This document shows, piece by piece, positions 1-8,639 of a stretch of DNA of 64,000 nt. Source of the stretch: Corynebacterium sp. HMSC27B11 (GTDB lineage Bacteria > Actinomycetota > Actinomycetes > Mycobacteriales > Mycobacteriaceae). Position 1 is the stretch's first letter. Each line of letters begins with the position of its first letter. Made by a program: the position numbers and the translations under genes. The stretch lies in NCBI RefSeq assembly GCF_001815985.1, contig NZ_KV823534.1, forward strand, positions 33,533 through 97,532. The letters run 5' to 3'. The notes under the pieces were generated by a model. That model saw only the letters and a program-made list of their open reading frames with translations, searched no databases and was not told the origin of the DNA.

Positions 1-144
1 AACTACAAGATGGGCTCCTGGTCCCGGACCACCTCCGCCCCGAATCAGTGCGATGCCCGCCAGCCGGTGGGCCCGGGCAGCTACCTGCTCTACGCGCACC
101 TGGGGGATAACGTCTCCCAGCCTGCGACGTTCAACATGAGCTAG
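1..144 (+). CDS. C-terminal end of an unidentified protein (partial)
   Basis: Frame 1 is open from the first base to a TAG at 142-144, giving the last 47 residues of a protein that begins upstream of the window. The fragment has one Cys, a Gly/Pro turn (residues 23-26) and a beta-rich, non-charged ending, as in the last strands of a secreted or lipoprotein beta-sandwich, but no family is recognised. It runs convergent to radA. The coding call rests on the open frame and high-GC codon use only. Confidence 0.6.
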   Translation, partial: NYKMGSWSRTTSAPNQCDARQPVGPGSYLLYAHLGDNVSQPATFNMS

Positions 145-145
145 C

Positions 146-181
146 GGCTAGCCCCGTGCCTGGGCCACCCGGGGCATTAGC
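146..181. terminator. Possible bidirectional hairpin between converging genes
   Basis: GCTAGCCCCG (147-156) can pair imperfectly with CGGGGC-ATTAGC (170-181). It lies just behind the stop of the partial upstream gene and about 45 bases from the radA stop. There is no clear T-tract, so terminator activity is uncertain. Confidence 0.3.
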
Positions 182-224
182 CCCGGCGCCTCACACAACT
201 AGCCCCGCGGCGGGCGCCCCGCAG

Positions 225-1616
225 CTAGCTCTCGCGCAGCCGCCGCACCACACCCAGCGCCTGGCCGATGTTCTTGACCTGGTGCACCTCCAAACCCTTC
301 GGCACGCTCGGGCTGGTGCCCGCCGGGATGATCGCGTGCTTCATCCCCAGCCGCGCAGCCTCGGAGAGCCGCTGGTTGATCTCCGGGATGCGCCGCACCT
401 CGCCGCCCAGGCCCACCTCTCCCATCGCGCACAGGCCGAGGGGGAGTGGCTCGTCCTGGGCCGTGGAGGCCAGCGCCAGACCTAGCGCGAGGTCCGCGGC
501 CGGCTCGCTGATCCGCATCCCACCCACAGTCGCGGCGTAGACCTCCCGGCGCCCCAGCTGCATCCCGCAGCGTTGGGCGAGCACCGCGAGCATCATGGAC
601 ACCCGGCCCGATTCGATGCCGGTGACGAAGCGCTTCGGATTGCCCTGCTCGGTCTCCACCGCGAGTGTTTGGATCTCCCCGACGAGCGCCCGGCGGCCAT
701 CCATCTTCACGGTGACAGCGGTGCCGGTCACGGACTCGGTGCGATGATTCAAGAACAGCCCCGAGGGGTCCGTCACCTCCTTGATTCCTTCCGCTGTCTG
801 CTCGAAGCAGCCGACCTCCTCGGTGGGGCCGAAGCGGTTCTTGATGCCGCGGAGGAAGCGCAGGGAGGAGTGCTGGTCGCCCTCGAAGTGCAGGACGACG
901 TCCACGAGGTGCTCGATGGTGCGCGGCCCTGCGACGTTGCCGTCCTTCGTCACGTGCCCCACCGCCAGCACCGGGGTGCCGGACTGCTTCGCCAGGGTGG
1001 TCAGGGTGGACGTCACGGCCCGGGTTTGGGTCACCCCGCCCGGCACGCCCTCCACGCCGCTGGCGTTCATGGTTTGCAGGGAGTCCACGATGATCAGCTC
1101 GGGTTTGACCGTATCCACGTGGTGCAGCGCCTGCTCCAGGTCGTGCTCGGCGGCGATGTAGAGCTTCTCGGAGAGCGCGTTGGTGCGCTCCGCGCGGTGG
1201 CGTACCTGGCCGACGGACTCCTCGGCGGTGATGATCAGCACCGAGCGGTTGGCCTTGGCCCAGTTCGCGGAGACCTCCAGCAGCAGTGTGGACTTGCCCA
1301 CGCCCGGTTCGCCCGCGAGCAGCACCGCAGAACCGGGGACGATGCCACCGCCCAACACCCGGTCCAGCTCCGCCGAGCCGGTGGGGATGTGGTTGGCGAT
1401 CTGCGGGTCGATCTCCGTGACAGGCAGGGCATCGCTGGTGGCCCCGGCGAGGTGCCGGGAGCCGGAGCGGGACCCGGCGGTACTCGCGGCGGCGGGGCGG
1501 CGTTCCTCGAGCGTGCCCCACTCGCCACAGCTGGGGCAGCGCCCCATCCACTTGGATAGGACGTAGCCGCACTCGGTGCATTCGTAGCTGGTTTTCGAGC
1601 TCCGCTTTGTTGCCAT
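225..1616 (-). CDS. radA: DNA repair protein RadA (Sms)
   Basis: RadA is a RecA-like ATPase that promotes branch migration in recombinational repair. The 463-aa product has the N-terminal four-Cys zinc finger (CTECG...CPSCGEW), a Walker A motif GEPGVGKST near residue 101, a Walker B (LIIVDSLQT), the RadA-specific KNRFG motif near residue 260 and a C-terminal Lon-protease-like domain. The ATG at 1616 was chosen because MATKRSSK followed directly by the zinc finger is the usual N-terminus; an ATG nine bases upstream and longer forms lack support. It lies beside lpqE and carD, as in mycobacteria, but is transcribed convergently with the partial gene at the window start. Confidence 0.96.
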   Translation of the reverse strand: MATKRSSKTSYECTECGYVLSKWMGRCPSCGEWGTLEERRPAAASTAGSRSGSRHLAGATSDALPVTEIDPQIANHIPTGSAELDRVLGGGIVPGSAVLLAGEPGVGKSTLLLEVSANWAKANRSVLIITAEESVGQVRHRAERTNALSEKLYIAAEHDLEQALHHVDTVKPELIIVDSLQTMNASGVEGVPGGVTQTRAVTSTLTTLAKQSGTPVLAVGHVTKDGNVAGPRTIEHLVDVVLHFEGDQHSSLRFLRGIKNRFGPTEEVGCFEQTAEGIKEVTDPSGLFLNHRTESVTGTAVTVKMDGRRALVGEIQTLAVETEQGNPKRFVTGIESGRVSMMLAVLAQRCGMQLGRREVYAATVGGMRISEPAADLALGLALASTAQDEPLPLGLCAMGEVGLGGEVRRIPEINQRLSEAARLGMKHAIIPAGTSPSVPKGLEVHQVKNIGQALGVVRRLRES

Positions 1617-1696
1617 GCCGGTCATTCTAGGCAGCGGTGCAGACACCCTTTCCGCCGAGCGCGCCAATAATCGAACATCCCAGGTCAGCGGCCGCA

Positions 1697-1735
1697 GAAA
1701 ACAAAAACCGCCGCCCCCACGAAGGGGAACGGCGG
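1697..1735 (-). terminator. Rho-independent terminator of lpqE
   Basis: Read on the minus strand, a CCGCCG...CGGCGG stem extended by CCCC/GGGG is followed by TTTTTG and more T. It lies about 25 bases behind the lpqE stop and before radA. Confidence 0.75.
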
Positions 1736-1757
1736 CAGACCTAAAACCGAGTAGCGA

Positions 1758-2315
1758 CTACTTGTCGGTCGGCTGGCCATCCTTGTCGCGGTCGAAGGCG
1801 CCAGCCTCCGGGGTGTAAGCGACGACCGGTGCGTTCAGGGAGAACTCGGCATCGTCGAACTTGATCTCCACCGGCTTCTGACCGCCGACGTAGAGGTCCT
1901 TCACGCCGGAGACGTCACCAGCGGCGTAGCTGAGGCACTTCTGATCCTTAGCGCCCTTCTCCAGGTCCTTCAGAGCATCCTCGCGGTCCACGACGAGGTT
2001 GCAGCCCGGCTTGATGGTCTCGTTCAGGCTCACAGCCTGGCCGTCCACGGAAGCGGAGACCAGCTTGACGTCCTTGCCGTCGTTCTCCGCATTGGAAGCG
2101 GTGAACTTCAGGGACGGCTTGCCGTCGGCGCCCAGAACCACGGAGACGTCCGCGACGTCCACGTTGCCCTCCTTGGCGTGCAGGCCGTTCACGGCCGGTG
2201 CCTGCTCTGCGGTCTGGGTGATCTGACCAGCGGAGCAAGCGGTCATGCCCAGGGCGGTACCTGCAGCAACGATGGCGAGGGCACCGCGGACAACGGTCGA
2301 CTTCTGAGACTTCAC
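1758..2315 (-). CDS. lpqE: LpqE-like lipoprotein
   Basis: Predicted lipoprotein of 185 aa. A basic N-terminus and a hydrophobic stretch lead to a lipobox (GMTAC), followed by a soluble domain of about 150 residues with the look of the actinobacterial LpqE/PCu(A)C-like beta proteins. Two conserved Cys (GCN.., KCLSY) may form a disulfide. The start is chosen at the GTG at 2315 because GGAGG stands eight bases before it; the upstream ATG at 2330 overlaps that ribosome-binding site. The place between radA and carD matches mycobacterial lpqE (Rv3584). Molecular role unknown; a copper or envelope function is only inference. Confidence 0.8.
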   Translation of the reverse strand: MKSQKSTVVRGALAIVAAGTALGMTACSAGQITQTAEQAPAVNGLHAKEGNVDVADVSVVLGADGKPSLKFTASNAENDGKDVKLVSASVDGQAVSLNETIKPGCNLVVDREDALKDLEKGAKDQKCLSYAAGDVSGVKDLYVGGQKPVEIKFDDAEFSLNAPVVAYTPEAGAFDRDKDGQPTDK

Positions 2316-2652
2316 GTTCTGATCCTCCATTGTGAGGCTAGGCCTAGGCCGGTTAAGGCCCTTCAACAGTTGTGGTCATCGTACCCGGCGCAAATTGGCC
2401 GGAAACTAATAGCTGCTTCACAGAATAGCCCCTTGGGTGGCCAGATTCCTAGTTCAGGCCACTGTTTTCCCCTAATCCCACCCCGTTGTTACCCCTATTA
2501 TTTGGGGACGTCGCCCGCCAGCGTCGGCGCGCGCTGGCCGAAGTATTGCGGCTTTTCGTCGGGACCGGGCCTTTCTGCAGGCAGCGGGCCGATCGGGTAT
2601 GCTCGAACACGGTTTTTAAAGCGCAACGAGGGCGTAAATAGGAAGGTCACGG
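2316..2652. other. Intergenic region between divergent lpqE and carD
   Basis: The 337 bases hold the divergent promoters. On the plus strand a -10-like TATGCT (2598-2603) precedes carD by about 50 bases. Near the lpqE side there is a short palindromic run GGCCTAGGCC (2341-2350). No additional gene or RNA was seen. Confidence 0.5.
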
Positions 2653-3225
2653 ATGGATTTCAAGGTCGGCGACACGGTCGTATACCCACACCACGGCGCA
2701 GCTCAGATCGAGGGGATCGAGCAGCGCGAGTTCAAGGGTGAGACGGTGGACTACCTGGTGCTGCGCCTCTACCAGGGCGATCTTTCCGTCCGCGTCCCGG
2801 CCGCGAACGCTGAGAAGGTGGGCGTGCGCGACGTCGTCGGCGAGGAGGGCCTGCGCAAGGTCTTCTCCGTGCTGCGCGAGACGGACGTCGAGGAGGCGGG
2901 CAACTGGTCCCGCCGCTACAAGGCCAACCAGGAGCGCCTGACCTCCGGTGACCAGAACAAGGTCGCCGAGGTGGTTCGTGACCTGTGGCGCCGCGACCAG
3001 GACCGGGGCCTGTCCGCTGGTGAGAAGCGCATGCTGGCCAAGGCCCGCCAGATCCTGGTGGGCGAGCTCGCGCTGGCCGAGGGCGTCGACGATAAGAAGG
3101 CCGACGCGCTGCTGGCCGAGATGCACGAGACGATCGAACGCCACCGCGAGCAGGCGGCTGCCGCCCGTGCGGCGGATACCGAGGGGGATGCCGCCATCGA
3201 CCTCGACGACGAGCTCAACAAGTAA
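2653..3225 (+). CDS. carD: RNA polymerase-binding transcription factor CarD
   Basis: CarD binds the RNA polymerase beta subunit and stabilises open promoter complexes, especially at rRNA promoters. The 190-aa product begins [23 protein letters not shown], the typical start of the RNAP-interacting Tudor-like domain (about residues 1-60), followed by the helical DNA-binding domain with basic and Trp residues ([26 protein letters not shown]). Length is a little above the usual 160-165 aa because of an acidic tail. It heads a probable carD-ispD-ispF unit. Confidence 0.95.
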   Translation: MDFKVGDTVVYPHHGAAQIEGIEQREFKGETVDYLVLRLYQGDLSVRVPAANAEKVGVRDVVGEEGLRKVFSVLRETDVEEAGNWSRRYKANQERLTSGDQNKVAEVVRDLWRRDQDRGLSAGEKRMLAKARQILVGELALAEGVDDKKADALLAEMHETIERHREQAAAARAADTEGDAAIDLDDELNK

Positions 3226-3287
3226 CAGTCACGGTTGCCAGCCGTCCCTCGAGGGTGGCTCAACGAGTAGAGAGCGCCGGGTGAGAC

Positions 3288-4088
3288 GTGTTTTCCAAGA
3301 CTGATACTGCAGCGCTGCCCGTGGTGGCCGTCATCGCCGCGGCGGGCAGTGGCACCCGGTTGGGAGCCGATCAGCCCAAGGCCTTCGTGGAGCTGGCGGG
3401 GCGCACCCTCGTGGAGCGAGCCCTGGACGGGCTGGCCAGCTCCGGGGTGGTGGGGCGAACCTTCGTGATGATCAGCCCGGATATGCAGGGGCGCATGGCG
3501 GAGATCCTCGACGACCCCGCGAACCAGGCCGCGTGGGCGGGGATGCGCGTGAGCGCCGGCACCGGGGGCTCCGAGCGCTCCGATAGTGTCTTCGCCGGCC
3601 TGCAGCTCGTGGAGGGCGAGCTCGGCTCGCCCGTGGACTGCGTTGAATGCGCGCAGGTGGACGAGGCGATCGTGCTGGTGCACGACGCCGCCCGCTGCCT
3701 CACCCCGCCCGCGATGATCGCCCAGGTCGTCGAGCAGGTCCGCGCCCACGGGGAGGCGGGCACCGCGGCGGGAGTGGTTCCCGCCCTGCCGGTGACGGAC
3801 ACGATCAAGACCATTGCGGACGGGATGGTCACCGGCACCCCGGCCCGCGATGGCCTGGTGGCGGTGCAGACCCCGCAGGGCTTCCTCTTCTCCGCGCTGA
3901 TGGACGCTAATCGGAAGTACCAGGCAGGCCTGGAGCTCGGCCGAGGGCACGCCCGCCTGGCCACGGACGATGCCTCCATCATGGAGCTCGCCGACTACCC
4001 GGTAGCCATCACCACCGGCGACGATCGCGCGATGAAGATCACCACCCCGCGGGATTTCGCCATCGCTGAGATGATGGTCGAGCGATGA
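3288..4088 (+). CDS. ispD: 2-C-methyl-D-erythritol 4-phosphate cytidylyltransferase
   Basis: Third step of the MEP isoprenoid pathway: joins MEP and CTP to give CDP-ME. The 266-aa product carries the nucleotide-binding loop AAAGSGTRLG with the downstream Lys-containing PKAF near the N-terminus, VLVHDAARC and the late VQTPQGF motif. The GTG at 3288 is used as start because the first strand (VVAVIAAAG) begins 12 residues later. Slightly longer than the family average owing to an insert around residues 110-125 containing two Cys. Followed 42 bases later by ispF. Confidence 0.95.
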   Translation: MFSKTDTAALPVVAVIAAAGSGTRLGADQPKAFVELAGRTLVERALDGLASSGVVGRTFVMISPDMQGRMAEILDDPANQAAWAGMRVSAGTGGSERSDSVFAGLQLVEGELGSPVDCVECAQVDEAIVLVHDAARCLTPPAMIAQVVEQVRAHGEAGTAAGVVPALPVTDTIKTIADGMVTGTPARDGLVAVQTPQGFLFSALMDANRKYQAGLELGRGHARLATDDASIMELADYPVAITTGDDRAMKITTPRDFAIAEMMVER

Positions 4089-4130
4089 TGATCGACCGAT
4101 GATGGTCGAACAAGGAAGGAACGAGCACCC

Positions 4131-4619
4131 ATGACCCAGCCAATTATCCCCCGCGTCGGCATCGCCTCCGACGCCCACCAGGTCGAGCCCGGCAAGCCCT
4201 GCTGGATGGCCGGGCTACTCTTCGATGGCGCCGATGGCTGCGAGGGACATTCCGACGGCGACGTGGTCAGCCACGTCATCGTCGACGCACTGCTCAGCGC
4301 CTCCGGACTGGGGGACCTGGGCAGCTTCGTCGGTGTGGGACGCAAGGAATACGACGGCGTCTCGGGGGAGCGCCTGATCACGGAGTGCCGGCAGCTGTTG
4401 GCCGAGAACGGTTTCACGATCGGCAACGTCGCCGCCCAGATGATCGGCAATAGGCCGAAGATGGGGCCGCGCCGGGAGGAAGCCGAGCGCCGCCTCACCG
4501 AGCTCGTCGGGGCGCCGGTGTCCGTTTCCGCGACGACCACCGACAAGATGGGCTTCACCGGCCGCGGGGAAGGCGTGGCCGCTCTCGCTACCGCGGTTGT
4601 GTGGAAGGCCGAGGCCTAA
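4131..4619 (+). CDS. ispF: 2-C-methyl-D-erythritol 2,4-cyclodiphosphate synthase
   Basis: Converts CDP-ME 2-phosphate to MEcPP, two steps after IspD. The 162-aa length is typical. The metal-binding N-terminus (GIASDAHQ, with D-A-H in place of the usual D-V-H), the GHSDGD segment with its following helix, the [15 protein letters not shown] region and the C-terminal [14 protein letters not shown] signature are all present. A GGAAGGAA ribosome-binding site precedes the ATG. It converges with the FAH-family gene, leaving only three bases between the stops. Confidence 0.95.
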   Translation: MTQPIIPRVGIASDAHQVEPGKPCWMAGLLFDGADGCEGHSDGDVVSHVIVDALLSASGLGDLGSFVGVGRKEYDGVSGERLITECRQLLAENGFTIGNVAAQMIGNRPKMGPRREEAERRLTELVGAPVSVSATTTDKMGFTGRGEGVAALATAVVWKAEA

Positions 4620-4622
4620 GAA

Positions 4623-5453
4623 TTAGCGCACGTCGATGGTGCTGGAAACCCGGCCCAGGCCCTCGATCTCAACCTCGACGGTGTCCCCGTGCCCCAGGTA
4701 CTGAGGCGGCGTCATCCCGTGGCCCACGCCTGCCGGCGTGCCCAGAGCGATGACGTCGCCGGCCTCCAGCGTGGCGAAGTTCTCCACGTACTCGACCAGC
4801 TCCTGCGGCTTGAACACCAGGTCGGCGAGGCTGTGCTCCTGGCGTAGCTCCCCGTTCACCCAGGTCCGCAGCATCGCGCCTTCCGCCACCGGGTCGAAAG
4901 GCTGCCCCTTCTCATCCGTGGCCATCGTCAGCCACGGGCCGAGCGCGCTGGACTCGTCCAGATTCTTACCCTGCAGCCACTGCTGAGTGCGGTACTGCCA
5001 ATCCCGCTGGGAGAAGTCATTCATCACCGCATACCCCGCGATCTGGCCACCGTGCCCCATCACGATCGCTAGCTCGCCCTCATAATCCAGCTTCTGCGCC
5101 ATCGCACGTGGTACCCGCACATTCCCATAAGGCGTGGTCAGCGCCGTGGCGAACTTCGCGAACAGCGTGGGGTGGTCCGGCACCGGATGCCCCATCTCCA
5201 CGATGTGCTCCCGGAAATTCAACCCGGTGCACAGCACCTTCCGCGGGTTCGGAATCACCGGAGCCAACTGACGGGCCGAGAACTCAATGCTCTCCCCGGC
5301 GCTCGCGGAGGCCGAGAGGGTGACGTCCTGAAGGAAACCCCCGAGATCCCCGTCGGCCAGGACAGTGCCGGTGCCGTGGGTGCCGTCGAAGCTCTCCACA
5401 CGGATGGTGCGCAGGCGGCCGGCGGTTTCGATGGTTGCTAGACGGTGGGCCAT
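4623..5453 (-). CDS. Fumarylacetoacetate hydrolase (FAH) family protein
   Basis: Predicted hydrolase or isomerase of the FAH/HpaG superfamily acting on 2-oxo acids or acylpyruvates. The 276-aa product has a variable N-terminal third and the conserved FAH core: VLCTGLNFREHIVEMG, a metal-binding E-x-E (LDYEGELAIVMG), GYAVMNDFSQRDWQ, a K-N-L-D segment, and GDVIALGTPAGVG at the end. Start at the ATG at 5453 is supported by GAGGAGG seven bases upstream. It sits on the opposite strand between ispF and cysS, which are neighbours in many relatives, so it looks inserted into that string. Substrate cannot be assigned. Confidence 0.85.
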   Translation of the reverse strand: MAHRLATIETAGRLRTIRVESFDGTHGTGTVLADGDLGGFLQDVTLSASASAGESIEFSARQLAPVIPNPRKVLCTGLNFREHIVEMGHPVPDHPTLFAKFATALTTPYGNVRVPRAMAQKLDYEGELAIVMGHGGQIAGYAVMNDFSQRDWQYRTQQWLQGKNLDESSALGPWLTMATDEKGQPFDPVAEGAMLRTWVNGELRQEHSLADLVFKPQELVEYVENFATLEAGDVIALGTPAGVGHGMTPPQYLGHGDTVEVEIEGLGRVSSTIDVR

Positions 5454-5615
5454 GATCCTCCTCGGGCAGGTCTTTTGTTGACTGCCTACCGAGGATAGCC
5501 TTCCGGTCGGCAGCCACCGGCCACCGAAGTACAATTGCGGTGACGAGGGGCGCGGGGCGCATCCGCCCTGGCCCACCAGAGCAAAAACCTGCAAGACCCA
5601 CGAAGGCGGCCAACC

Positions 5616-7118
5616 ATGGTTGATTCTTTGCCCACCGACGCGTCGGAGCCGATGCCGCTCCAGCTGCGCATCTACGACACCGCGAGCCGCAAGGTCCGCG
5701 AGTTCACCCCGCTGCGCGAAGGCAAGGTTTCCATCTACCTGTGTGGCGCCACCGTGCAGTCCATCCCACACATCGGGCACGTCCGTTCCGGTGTGGCCTT
5801 CGACGTCCTGCGCCGCTGGCTGCTCGCCCAGGGATACGACGTCGCGTTCGTCCGCAACGTCACCGACATCGACGACAAGATCCTGACCAAGGCCGCGGAG
5901 AACAACCGCCCCTGGTGGGAGTGGGCAGCCACCCACGAGCGCGCCTTCACCTGGGCATATGACCAGCTGGGCGTGTTGCCACCGTCCGTGGAGCCGCGGG
6001 CAACCGGGCACGTGCCGCAGATGATCGAGTACATGCAGCGCATCATTGATAACGGCCACGGCTACGCCGCCAACGGCAATGTGTATGCCCAGCCTGCCTC
6101 GATCGAGAACTACGGCTTCCTCTCTGGTCAGAAGCTCGACGAGCTGGACCAGGGCGAGTCCGCGGGCACGGGTAAGAAGGATTCCCGCGACTTCACGATG
6201 TGGAAGGCCGCCAAGCCGGGCGAGCCCGCCTGGGATACGCCGTGGGGCCGGGGGCGCCCGGGCTGGCACATCGAGTGCTCCGCGATGGCCACGAACTACC
6301 TGGGAGGGGAGTTCGACATTCACGCCGGCGGGCTGGACCTGCAGTTCCCGCACCACGAGAACGAGGCCGCCCAGGCCACCGCGGCCGGCGATGGTTTCGC
6401 CCAGTACTGGATGCACAACGGCTGGGTGACCATGAGCGGGGAGAAGATGTCCAAGTCGCTCGGCAACGTGCTGAGCGTGCCGAACATCCTGGAGAAGGTC
6501 CGCCCGGTGGAGCTGCGCTACTACCTGGGCAGCGGCCACTACCGCTCCATGCTGGAGTACTCCGAGTCCGCGCTGGCCGAGGCTGCCGCCGGTTACCGCA
6601 GGATTGAGAAGTTCCTGCTGCGTGCGGCCGCCTACCTCGCCGCCATTGAGGACGACGCCGCCACCGCCTCTGCCGAGGGGCAGGCTGCCCGCGGCCCGGA
6701 GCAGCTGGTGGCCGTGGGGCAGTGGCCGGAGGCCTTCGCCGAGAAGATGAACGACGACCTCGCGGTGCCGCAGGCCCTGGCCGTCATCCACGACACCGTC
6801 CGCGAGGGTAATAAGGCCCTCGAGGCCAAGGACACCGAGACGGTGATGCGGGTCGCGGGCCAGGTTCGTGCGATGATGGGCGTCCTGGGTGTGGACCCGT
6901 TCGGTGAGCACTGGCTCGAGCAGACTATGGCAGGGCAGGGTTCCTCGGCGGCGATGACCGCCCTGGATTCCCTGGTGCAGGACGATCTGCAGCGCCGGGC
7001 GGAGGCTCGCGCGGAGAAGAACTGGGCGGTGGCGGACGAGGTCCGCGACCGGCTCACGGCAGCCGGTATCGAGGTCACCGATACCGCCGATGGGGCTCAG
7101 TGGAGCCTGAAGGAGTAG
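5616..7118 (+). CDS. cysS: Cysteinyl-tRNA synthetase
   Basis: Charges tRNA-Cys. The 500-aa class I synthetase has the zinc ligand Cys and HIGH motif ([19 protein letters not shown]), WHIECSAM with a second zinc ligand, HHENEAAQ, and the KMSKS loop ([11 protein letters not shown]). The ATG at 5616 gives a 12-residue leader before MPLQLRIYD; a later ATG at 5652 is an alternative. A -10-like TACAAT lies at 5530-5535. In mycobacteria cysS is followed by rlmB; here a heme-iron gene group lies between them. Confidence 0.96.
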   Translation: MVDSLPTDASEPMPLQLRIYDTASRKVREFTPLREGKVSIYLCGATVQSIPHIGHVRSGVAFDVLRRWLLAQGYDVAFVRNVTDIDDKILTKAAENNRPWWEWAATHERAFTWAYDQLGVLPPSVEPRATGHVPQMIEYMQRIIDNGHGYAANGNVYAQPASIENYGFLSGQKLDELDQGESAGTGKKDSRDFTMWKAAKPGEPAWDTPWGRGRPGWHIECSAMATNYLGGEFDIHAGGLDLQFPHHENEAAQATAAGDGFAQYWMHNGWVTMSGEKMSKSLGNVLSVPNILEKVRPVELRYYLGSGHYRSMLEYSESALAEAAAGYRRIEKFLLRAAAYLAAIEDDAATASAEGQAARGPEQLVAVGQWPEAFAEKMNDDLAVPQALAVIHDTVREGNKALEAKDTETVMRVAGQVRAMMGVLGVDPFGEHWLEQTMAGQGSSAAMTALDSLVQDDLQRRAEARAEKNWAVADEVRDRLTAAGIEVTDTADGAQWSLKE

Positions 7119-7171
7119 CGCCTCTCCGTTGAGGCACGACCGTGGCGCCGACCTCCGGCTGGGGTGCCGGT

Positions 7172-7843
7172 TTAACGGACGTGCTGTTCGGCCAGGGCCT
7201 GGAACACCGCCTGGTTCATAGCGAAGGCCGTGCTGGCACAGTCGATGATCTTTTCCTTGTCCTCGGCGCCGAGCTCGAGCTGGTTGAGCGTGATGCGGTA
7301 GCGGTCACGGTAAGGCTTGATCCGGCCGATGGCATCGAAATCATAGAAGGAAGTGCTGCGCTCATCCAGGCCGTAGTACTTCTCAAACATGCGGGCGATG
7401 ACCTGACCACCCGACATATCACCCAGGTAGCGGACGTAGTGGTGGGCCAGCGCTGCCGCGCCGTCCTGCTCCGCGCCGATCTGGCGCAGAGCCTCGACGT
7501 AGTTCTGGGTCGCCGGCAGCGGCGCAATGTGCTCGCGCCACTGCCCGCCGTAGAGCTGCTCCAGATCGGACTCTAGCGCAGAGAGTCGCTCCAGGCGCGG
7601 ATCGTAGATCGGGGCCAGTTCCGCTGTGTCCTGGTTCGCCCGTACCGCGGATTCGAGGGCCTCGTAGACGAAGTAGAGCTGGCCAGTCAGGGCAGCCACC
7701 GCGTTGATATCCAGCTTCCCGTCGAGCAGCTGGGTCATGAACACTGAGTTTTCAGCGTCGTGGTGCGCCTGGGCGGTCTCGCTCTTGAGCAGGGCGGAGA
7801 GCTGGCCCTCGGCGTAGAAGGTGTTCTGGGTGGCGGTAGTCAT
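7172..7843 (-). CDS. hmuO: Heme oxygenase HmuO
   Basis: Degrades heme to biliverdin, CO and free iron in the cytoplasm. The 223-aa product has the heme-ligand His region ETAQAHHDAE near residue 25, VRYLGDMSGGQVIA (the distal helix glycines) and the C-terminal helix region ending in ALAEQHV. Start at the ATG at 7843, with GGAAGG upstream. It is the last gene of the hmuTUVO unit, 19 bases behind hmuV, so iron release is co-transcribed with heme import. Expected to be iron-repressed through the DtxR-like boxes in front of hmuT. Confidence 0.95.
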   Translation of the reverse strand: MTTATQNTFYAEGQLSALLKSETAQAHHDAENSVFMTQLLDGKLDINAVAALTGQLYFVYEALESAVRANQDTAELAPIYDPRLERLSALESDLEQLYGGQWREHIAPLPATQNYVEALRQIGAEQDGAAALAHHYVRYLGDMSGGQVIARMFEKYYGLDERSTSFYDFDAIGRIKPYRDRYRITLNQLELGAEDKEKIIDCASTAFAMNQAVFQALAEQHVR

Positions 7844-7862
7844 GGTTTTCCTTCCGTAAGGG

Positions 7863-8639
7863 TTAAAGATTCTTGAGTGAACTGGGGTTTGTTCTGCGCC
7901 GGGGGAGCGCGACCGGGTTGCCCGCCGAGTCCTGGAGTATCTCCACATCGGCGTTGTAAATGGCGCTGATGAGTCCCGAGCTGAGGACCTCCGTGGGGGC
8001 GCCTTGTGCGAACACACAGCCACTGCTGAGGACCACGATGTGGTCGGCGTAGGCCGCCGCGGCGGCGAGGTCATGGAGAACCACCACGACCGTCTTTCCC
8101 TCGTCGGCGAGGCTGCGCATCGCTTTGAGGACGTCCTCGGCATGCGCCAGGTCCAAAGCCGCGGTGGGTTCATCCAGCAGGACCACGGGGGTGTCCTGGT
8201 AGAACACCCGGGCGCAGTGCACGCGGGCGCGCTCGCCGCCGGAGAGAGTGGGGAGAACCCGGGGGAGGAGGTGCTCGATCTCGCAGGTGGCGATCACCTC
8301 CTGGCGAAGCTGTGGGTCCGGCGTGGACCACGGGTGCCGGCCGAAGTCGAGAACCTCCTCCGCCGTGAAGGGCACACCGATTGGGTGGTGCTGGGTGAGT
8401 ACCGCCCGCCGTCGCGCGAGCTGCTTGCTGTTCAGCTGGCTGACGTCCTCGCCCGCGAGGAGGATCTGCCCGGAGTCGATGTCGAGGTCGCCAGCGATCG
8501 CGGCGAGCAAGGTCGACTTTCCGGCACCGTTCGGCCCCACCAGCGCGGTGACCTGGCCTGCGGCAGCGGTGAAGCTGACGTCGTCCAGTAATTCGTGATC
8601 GTCCACGCTGAAATGCAGGTTTTCTACTGTGATGCTCAT
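7863..8639 (-). CDS. hmuV: Heme ABC transporter ATP-binding protein HmuV
   Basis: Energises heme import. The 258-aa ATPase has Walker A GPNGAGKST near residue 36, a Q-loop region (LTQHHPIG), the signature LSGGERARV, Walker B VVLLDEPTAALD and the switch His (VVLHDL). Its ATG overlaps the hmuU stop by one base (TAATG), indicating translational coupling. Family assignment to FecE/HmuV-type importers is firm; heme as substrate follows from the adjacent hmuO and hmuT. Confidence 0.95.
   Translation of the reverse strand: MSITVENLHFSVDDHELLDDVSFTAAAGQVTALVGPNGAGKSTLLAAIAGDLDIDSGQILLAGEDVSQLNSKQLARRRAVLTQHHPIGVPFTAEEVLDFGRHPWSTPDPQLRQEVIATCEIEHLLPRVLPTLSGGERARVHCARVFYQDTPVVLLDEPTAALDLAHAEDVLKAMRSLADEGKTVVVVLHDLAAAAAYADHIVVLSSGCVFAQGAPTEVLSSGLISAIYNADVEILQDSAGNPVALPRRRTNPSSLKNL

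Noticed and set aside
5454..6911. N-terminal extension of the FAH-family frame across cysS
   Set aside because: The frame stays open only because it is antisense to cysS. GAGGAGG before the ATG at 5453 marks the real start.
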